From: Candidatus Methanophagales archaeon
GTDB taxonomy: Archaea; Halobacteriota; Syntropharchaeia; Alkanophagales; Methanospirareceae
DNA: 17,135 nt
Direction: 5' to 3'
Assembly (NCBI GenBank): GCA_021161765.1
Contig: JAGGZZ010000271.1
Location: 1 to 17,135 of the forward strand
Of this stretch, positions 12,455 through 17,135 are shown piece by piece. Position 1 is the first letter of the stretch. Every line of letters starts with the position of its first letter. The notes below the pieces were generated by a model, which was not told the DNA's origin, did not search any database, and saw nothing but the letters and a program-made list of their open reading frames with translations. A program made the translations under genes and the position numbers.

Positions 12455-12560
12455 ACCGATTAACACAGACAAGATGAAACGAGCAATGCCGTTAAAATTA
12501 GCCCAGCCCCCGCAAAAAAATCCGTGTCTTAAATAGAAGGAGGTTATACGTTATATACAA
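12455..12560 (+). repeat. Dispersed repeat copy ending in the promoter-like module of ftsY
   Basis: CACAGACAAGATGAAACGAG (12464-12483) and the next dozen bases repeat the sequence at 24-56 with about one difference. It then runs through a C-rich and an A-rich block, TCCGTGTCTTAAATAGAAGG, AGGTTATACG and TTATATACAA. CTTAAATAG (12528-12536) is about 39 bases before the ftsY ATG and could act as a TATA box. The repeat fills the 153-base gap after the prefoldin gene. Confidence 0.8.
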
Positions 12561-12570
12561 TGAAAGAACA

Positions 12571-13533
12571 ATGTTTGATAAACTGAGAACGAAGCTTCGG
12601 GACTTCTCCAAAAGCATCGAGCACAAAATAAGCGAGAAAGGAAAGGCGGCATTAGCCAGAGAGACGATTTTGAGTGAGAAAGATCTGAAAGAGCCGTTAG
12701 AATATCTGGAAACGGCGTTGTTGGAGAGTGACGTGGCATTATCCGTAGTGGAGGAGCTGATTGCGGGTGTGAAGGGAGAATTAGCAGGTAAGAGGAAGAA
12801 ATGGGGTGTGAATACCGCGAAAGTGGTGAAAGAAGCAATAAGAGACGCGTTGGTACGTGTTGTTAACGTGGACAACTTAGATTTTGATGAGTTCGTGGAT
12901 AAGAGCGAGAAGCCCGTAAATATCGTCTTTGTCGGTGTGAACGGCACAGGAAAGACAACGAGTATCGCAAAAGTGGCGAAGAAGTTACTTGGAGATGGTC
13001 ATTCGGTGGTGCTTGCATCTGCGGACACGTACAGAGCGGGCGCAACTGAGCAGATAGAGGAACACGCATCTAACCTGGGGATAAAAGTAGTGAAGCATCA
13101 ATATGGTGCAGACCCCACAGCGGTTGTATACGATGCAGTGAAATATGCGGAGGCAAATAAGATGGATGTGGTTCTGGCGGACACCGCAGGTAGGATGCAT
13201 ACAGCCGTAAATCTCATGGAGCAGTTGAAGAAGATATGCCGGGTGACAAAGCCTGACCTCGTGATATTCGTGGATGAAGCGATGGCAGGGAACGATGCCG
13301 TGGAAAGGGCGAAGAAATTCGATGATGCCGTGGGAATAGATGGTTCCGTTCTGGCAAAAGCAGACGTGGATGCAAAAGGAGGAACTGCTATCTCCATTGC
13401 GCATTCTACTTCTAAACCCATCTTATTCCTGGGTACGGGTCAGGGATACGACGATTTAGTGACGTTCGATACGGACTGGCTCATGGATAGGCTATTAGGA
13501 AATGGAGATAAGGAGGTGAAAAATGTATCCTGA
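12571..13533 (+). CDS. ftsY: FtsY, signal recognition particle receptor GTPase
   Basis: FtsY docks the SRP-ribosome complex at the membrane. The 320-residue protein has the helical N domain (about 1-110) and the G domain with G1 GVNGTGKT (122-129), ADTYRAGATEQ (151-161), DTAGRMH (204-210), DEAMAGNDAVERAKKF (235-250) and DAKGGTAISIAHSTSKPILF. The base-recognition motif, normally TKxD, reads AKAD (262-265), an unusual Ala for Thr; the guanine-binding Asp is kept. GxGQxYDDL near the end separates FtsY from SRP54, and there is no M domain. The stop lies 11 bases inside the next gene, so the two are translated together. Confidence 0.95.
   Translation: MFDKLRTKLRDFSKSIEHKISEKGKAALARETILSEKDLKEPLEYLETALLESDVALSVVEELIAGVKGELAGKRKKWGVNTAKVVKEAIRDALVRVVNVDNLDFDEFVDKSEKPVNIVFVGVNGTGKTTSIAKVAKKLLGDGHSVVLASADTYRAGATEQIEEHASNLGIKVVKHQYGADPTAVVYDAVKYAEANKMDVVLADTAGRMHTAVNLMEQLKKICRVTKPDLVIFVDEAMAGNDAVERAKKFDDAVGIDGSVLAKADVDAKGGTAISIAHSTSKPILFLGTGQGYDDLVTFDTDWLMDRLLGNGDKEVKNVS
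13512..13519 (+). promoter_or_regulatory. Ribosome binding site of the gene coupled to ftsY
   Basis: GGAGGTGA lies within the last codons of ftsY, and the core GGAGG ends six bases before the ATG at 13523. It supports that start and a two-gene operon. Confidence 0.75.
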
Positions 13534-14608
13534 AGAATATAGAAGTATCATTTCGGGTTTGATAGATACAAATGAGGACTTAAAGACGCTGCTGGGGTTG
13601 TTTTATCAGCTAAAAGGCTACACCACAGAAAAAACGCTTGTGAAAAACTTTCGGGCGATGACAGGAAAGGAAGAGGAAGACTGCAGGGATTTGTTGAAAT
13701 TGCTTAGAAAAGAGAGCATCATAAAAGTAGGCGCTTATGACGAATATCTGTGCCTGTCGGGCTATGAGGCGATTTTCGACAGGTTTGCAGCCGAATGTTC
13801 GCCACAGCCAGGGGATTTGGTGGACTATGTTGATAAAGCAGTGGGAGAAGGAGAAAAAGCGAAACTAAAAATGATGGAACTGCTTTTGAAAATGGGTAAA
13901 CACGGCGCTGGCGGATTCACGCAATATGCGATTATAAAAACGGTCATCGCAGAAACGTTTTCGCCTGCGGTCTTCCAGTCGTTAGAAAATGAGTTTATCG
14001 CACATAATCTGTGCGTGTATGGAAAGAAGCAAAAAACTGAATTTCTGGCGTTATATCTAAACCAGCGTGAGGATAGAATAGAGGAAGCAAAGGAAAAGCT
14101 AAAAGAATGGAAAACGAACAAACTCACGAAACCACTGCGAGAAACAGTTGAAAAAGAGATAGCCGAACTTGTAGAGGGCGTAAGGACGAGAATGGTGCGT
14201 GAAAAGCGAAAAGATAAACTTGCTGAGACGCTTAGCATTCCCGGAAGTGAAATGATAGGTGATACGTTTGGCTATTTCAGTGGATTCTCAACGGACGACT
14301 CTTTTTTGTTCAGCACGTGCAATGCGCTTGTAGAGCATGATTCACTTTACATCGTGGTTACAGATAGCTTATCCATATATGAAGCAATAGAGTGGAAAAA
14401 CTTTCCCGTGCTTTTTATTACCGCGCACATACCGAAATGGATAGACAAAAGCAAATTTAAAGCGGTGTTTAAAGATGCGTATCCGAAATTATCTGAGCGT
14501 AAGATAGCAATAGCTGTGCCGAACGAGGTAGCATACACGAATTATATGCAGGGACTTCTTCTTGAACTCGTAAACCGGTTGGGGATTCGTAAGGTCTGGG
14601 AATTGTGA
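13523..14608 (+). CDS. Protein of unknown function coupled to ftsY
   Basis: I do not recognise this 361-residue soluble protein. The first 90 or so residues (EDLKTLLGLFYQLKGYTTEK, then LLKLLRKESIIKVG and YLCLSGYEAIFDRF) look like a winged-helix-type fold. A helical part follows, with a highly charged coiled-coil region at about 180-235. The last 125 residues look alpha/beta: LVEHDSLYIVVTDSLSIYEA, FPVLFITAHIPKWIDK and ERKIAIAVPNEVAYTNYMQG, with strands ending in D or H/P turns as in a nucleotide or nuclease fold. No signal peptide, membrane helix or cysteine cluster was seen. Sharing an operon with ftsY hints at protein targeting or ribosome-associated work, but this is only association. Confidence 0.75.
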   Translation: MYPEEYRSIISGLIDTNEDLKTLLGLFYQLKGYTTEKTLVKNFRAMTGKEEEDCRDLLKLLRKESIIKVGAYDEYLCLSGYEAIFDRFAAECSPQPGDLVDYVDKAVGEGEKAKLKMMELLLKMGKHGAGGFTQYAIIKTVIAETFSPAVFQSLENEFIAHNLCVYGKKQKTEFLALYLNQREDRIEEAKEKLKEWKTNKLTKPLRETVEKEIAELVEGVRTRMVREKRKDKLAETLSIPGSEMIGDTFGYFSGFSTDDSFLFSTCNALVEHDSLYIVVTDSLSIYEAIEWKNFPVLFITAHIPKWIDKSKFKAVFKDAYPKLSERKIAIAVPNEVAYTNYMQGLLLELVNRLGIRKVWEL

Positions 14609-14619
14609 TTAAAAATTAT

Positions 14620-14722
14620 TAACCACAGATTACACAGATTAACACAGATAGATGATAAGAATCAACACGGTTAAACAAAAATAAATCTGCGTACTCTGCG
14701 CTCTCTGCGGTGATAAGAACGC
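14620..14722. repeat. Dispersed composite repeat between convergent genes
   Basis: AACCACAGATTACACAGATT is followed by AACACAGATAGATGATAAGA, ATCAACACGGTTAAACAAAA, ATAAATCTGCGTACTCTGCG and CTCTCTGCGGTGATAAGAAC. The middle nearly matches 8905-8965, and the end matches 7655-7685 and, in reverse, 9927-9972. It therefore links the two repeat kinds in one unit. It fills the 126-base gap between the ftsY-coupled gene and lon and may serve as a terminator for both. Confidence 0.75.
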
Positions 14723-14734
14723 CACTGGTTTGGT

Positions 14735-16696
14735 TTAGTGCCGAATCGCACTTTTATCCACAACACGCTCAGGAATAATCTTCTCCACACCCGTAGTGAA
14801 GCTCCTTATCTTCTCTATGAACTTCTTCTTCAGCTTACCCGCTAAAACATGCTCAAGCACGTCCTCTATTGATACCACCGGTGTTATTTTCACCTTATTT
14901 TTATACCTATCTTCGATAAGCACGTCATTCATGTTCGCTTGAGGAATCAACACCTCTCTGATACCTGCCTGTACCGCTGCTTCCACCTTCGGCGTTACTC
15001 CACCCACGGGCAAAACGTCTCCTCGCACGGACAATGAACCCGTCATCGCTACACCCTGATTAACCGGAATATTCTCCAGCGAGGAAATAACAGCAGTAGC
15101 AATGGAAATAGAAGCTGAATCACCCTCTACTCCTTCGTGTGTGCCTACAAACTGAATATGAATGTCTTTCGTGGATATGTTCTTCCCGGTGAATTTCTTG
15201 AACACTGCAGAAACGTTTTGCACTGCTTCCTGTGCTATTTCCTGCAATCTGCCGGTCGCTATTACCTTTCCTTCCTCTCTCGATTGTGCTGGCGTAACCT
15301 CGGCGATTATCGGGAGCATCACACCCGAATCGCCAACCACCGCGAGTCCATTCACCTTGCCTATCTCATACCCCTCGGTTTTGAACAATTTATAATCCTT
15401 CTTGTGCTCCAGGTATTCATCAGCCACTTGCTGCTCCACGGATTTAGCCATCGCCTTTCCCTTTATCACATGCTCTCCGGTTACGTATTTAGCACCTTCT
15501 GCACGAGCAATGTCGCCCGCCACTCGCACCAGTCCACCCAGGTCCCTCAATATCAGGGTAAGGTGACCTTTTCTGCCTGCTCTCCTCTTCGCTTCCCTTA
15601 ATATCTCTTCCACACCCGTTCTATCGAAATGCGGTATCTTTTTGTCTCGCTTCACTTCTTGAGCAATGAATCGGACAAGTTTTCGCCTGTTCTCCTCCGT
15701 ATCGTCCATCGTATCTTTCATGTATATCTCGTATCCATAGCCCTTTATTCGAGACCGAAGAGCGGGATGCATACCTGCTACGGCATCCAGATTGCCCGCG
15801 GCGACCATGGTGAAATCACAAGGCACGGGCTCGGTCTTCACCATAGCCCCCGCACTCCTCTCTGATTGTCCTGTTATCGGATACTCCTTCTCCTGCAATG
15901 CGGTAAGCAGGTTCTGCTGCGCTTCTACCCTCAACGTGTTTATCTCGTCAATGAAAAGAACACCTTTATGCGCCCTGTGGATGGCACCTGCCTCTACTCT
16001 ATCGTGTGCGGGCGTCTCCAATCCGCCTGACTGGTATGGGTCGTGCCTGACGTCGCCGAGCAGCGCTCCTGAATGCGCTCCCGTTGCATCTACGTAGGGT
16101 GCGGTTTCACGCCCAGTATTGGAGACAAGCAACTTCGGCATCATCGCCTCCTCCTTCGGCATCATCCATCGGAACGCCAGAAGCATAACGGCACCGGCGA
16201 TTATCGACCAGAAAAATATACTTATATTTCCTTCTCGTAAGAAGTAAATCAAACCCATACCCATGATGAGGAAGAAAGTAAACATAACAAACGTATTTCG
16301 CATCTGAATGCGCTTTCTCACTTCTAACTTCTGTGCATCTACGATCTCTTTTCCTTTGCCATAAGGAACAACGCGTATCTTCGGTGTGTTTTTATCCTCA
16401 GGGTTGGGATAAACAAGAATATCCTGCAATTCCTCCTTTGGCAGCAGCTCCGCCATGCTGCTCCCAAGCATTGACTTCCCGGTACCGGGGGTGCCGATAA
16501 GCATCACGTGTCTTCTCTGCTTTGCCGCCTTCTTTATCACTTCCACGCCGCGTTCCTGCCCTATCACCTGGTCAATCAGCAACTTCGGAACTTCTATCTC
16601 TTCGGTTGTCGTTATTTCCGCGCTGCCCAGCAGGTCCGTCTCCCTTCGCTTATCCTTTCCCTTGCTGCTTGCCTCATTTGAATTTGATTCGGTCAT
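14735..16696 (-). CDS. lonB: Archaeal LonB membrane protease
   Basis: LonB is the membrane-anchored ATP-dependent protease of archaea. Numbered from the ATG, Walker A GTPGTGKS is at 68-75, two membrane helices lie at about 135-153 and 158-177 inside the ATPase domain, and Walker B VLFIDEI is at 246-252. The protease domain has the catalytic Ser in EGDSAS (S527) and the Lys in GGVTPKVEAA (K570), a Ser-Lys dyad. Length (653 residues) and the helix insertion are normal for LonB. A GTG nine bases upstream is also in frame; I prefer the ATG at 16696, preceded by AAGAAGTGAGA. An A/T stretch near 16735 may be its promoter. The upstream neighbour is an aspartate kinase gene on the same strand. Confidence 0.95.
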   Translation of the reverse strand: MTESNSNEASSKGKDKRRETDLLGSAEITTTEEIEVPKLLIDQVIGQERGVEVIKKAAKQRRHVMLIGTPGTGKSMLGSSMAELLPKEELQDILVYPNPEDKNTPKIRVVPYGKGKEIVDAQKLEVRKRIQMRNTFVMFTFFLIMGMGLIYFLREGNISIFFWSIIAGAVMLLAFRWMMPKEEAMMPKLLVSNTGRETAPYVDATGAHSGALLGDVRHDPYQSGGLETPAHDRVEAGAIHRAHKGVLFIDEINTLRVEAQQNLLTALQEKEYPITGQSERSAGAMVKTEPVPCDFTMVAAGNLDAVAGMHPALRSRIKGYGYEIYMKDTMDDTEENRRKLVRFIAQEVKRDKKIPHFDRTGVEEILREAKRRAGRKGHLTLILRDLGGLVRVAGDIARAEGAKYVTGEHVIKGKAMAKSVEQQVADEYLEHKKDYKLFKTEGYEIGKVNGLAVVGDSGVMLPIIAEVTPAQSREEGKVIATGRLQEIAQEAVQNVSAVFKKFTGKNISTKDIHIQFVGTHEGVEGDSASISIATAVISSLENIPVNQGVAMTGSLSVRGDVLPVGGVTPKVEAAVQAGIREVLIPQANMNDVLIEDRYKNKVKITPVVSIEDVLEHVLAGKLKKKFIEKIRSFTTGVEKIIPERVVDKSAIRH

Positions 16697-16774
16697 TATT
16701 CTCACTTCTTATTCTTTTCTAATCCATCCATTAAATTAATGCTCTCATAAGATAAATAGGTTACACCTTTTACT

Positions 16775-17135
16775 CTACCTTCCCATCTTAAACATGTCAT
16801 GTATCGCTTGTGCTGCTTTATAAGCGTCCTTCTTTTTTACCACGAACGAAATATTAAACTCTGAACTGCCCTGGGAGATCATTATTATGCTTATCTCTTC
16901 CTTACCAAGAGCGGAAAAGACTTTTCCAGCAACTCCCGGTGTTCCCGCCATTTCTGCTCCAACAACACTCATTGCGCAAACATCACTATTAGACGTGAAA
17001 TCCCTGATCACCGTGCCTTCTGCGTTTATGCTCTGTATTGCACCAATGGCTCTTTCCAACTGTGCACTCTCTATAACGATGGATATGTTTCTTTCCGAAG
17101 AGCCCTGGCTTATCATGATGACGTCCACATCTTCA
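16775..17135 (-). CDS. Aspartate kinase, C-terminal ACT domains (partial)
   Basis: The reading frame is open to the window edge, so only the last 120 or so codons are present. Two ACT repeats are visible: VDVIMISQGSSERNISIVIE and, later, ISIIMISQGSSEFNISFVVK. Between them is CAMSVVGAEMAGTPGVAGKV. This is the regulatory end of aspartate kinase, which phosphorylates aspartate as the first step to lysine, threonine and methionine; the ISQGSSE motif is part of the effector-binding interface. The kinase domain lies outside the window. The stop is 78 bases before the lonB ATG, with no clear terminator seen. Confidence 0.9.
   Translation of the reverse strand, partial: EDVDVIMISQGSSERNISIVIESAQLERAIGAIQSINAEGTVIRDFTSNSDVCAMSVVGAEMAGTPGVAGKVFSALGKEEISIIMISQGSSEFNISFVVKKKDAYKAAQAIHDMFKMGR

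Noticed and set aside
12498..12947. 149-codon minus-strand frame opposite ftsY
   Set aside because: It is the Ser/Thr/Phe-rich antisense shadow of the well-supported ftsY gene. The same holds for minus frames opposite the downstream gene.
1..17135. tRNA or rRNA genes
   Set aside because: I looked for GGTTCRANYCC-type T-loops with matching acceptor stems and for conserved rRNA stretches and found none. The CGGTTC at 7541-7546 belongs to intron domain V.

Overview
The window reads as euryarchaeal chromosome. It encodes archaeal PCNA, the wyosine enzyme Taw1, prefoldin alpha, FtsY, a membrane-anchored LonB protease and the small subunit of archaeal phosphomevalonate dehydratase, and several genes are preceded by TATA-type promoters. 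A heme-maturation gene (ahbC-like) beside a cytochrome c maturation cluster, with many dispersed repeats, fits a cytochrome-rich anaerobic methanogen or ANME-like archaeon. That lineage guess is an inference from gene content only.

Left part (1-6523): a radical SAM gene of the AhbC type (siroheme-derived heme pathway) and a membrane-anchored protein of unknown function are followed by a split ccm cluster. ccmA and ccmB run leftward; ccmC, a very short ccmD and ccmE run rightward from the other side of a single bidirectional TATA box. Two toxin-antitoxin modules are embedded here: a VapBC pair next to ccmB, and a UPF0175/DUF3368 pair placed between ccmA and ccmC and joined to ccmC by a 4-base start/stop overlap. 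CcmE has CxxxY instead of the usual HxxxY heme-binding motif, so this looks like the variant Ccm system. ccmF, ccmG and ccmH are not in the window.

Middle part (6524-7931): a decayed zone with a truncated host-defence-type (HEPN/Abi-like) gene remnant, a degraded group II intron whose domain V and VI are still intact, paired repeats, and a roughly 200-bp hairpin-ended element flanked by a 9-base direct repeat immediately after the PCNA stop codon.

Right part (7932-17135): mostly housekeeping genes: PCNA, a Cas4-like RecB-family protein with an altered active site, Taw1, a small coiled-coil membrane protein, the phosphomevalonate dehydratase small subunit, prefoldin alpha, FtsY with a coupled gene of unknown function, LonB, and the C-terminal ACT region of an aspartate kinase cut by the window edge.

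The most distinctive feature is a set of dispersed repeats of the ACACAGATTAACACAGAT and CACGGAGAACGCAGAG kinds. Four copies end in the same promoter-like module directly before ahbC, ccmB, the cas4-like gene and ftsY. One copy has run into the 3' end of taw1 and supplies its last codons. I found no CRISPR array, rRNA, tRNA or complete transposase gene, and no complete new system that I can defend; the repeat/promoter family and the toxin-antitoxin/ccm coupling are the best leads.
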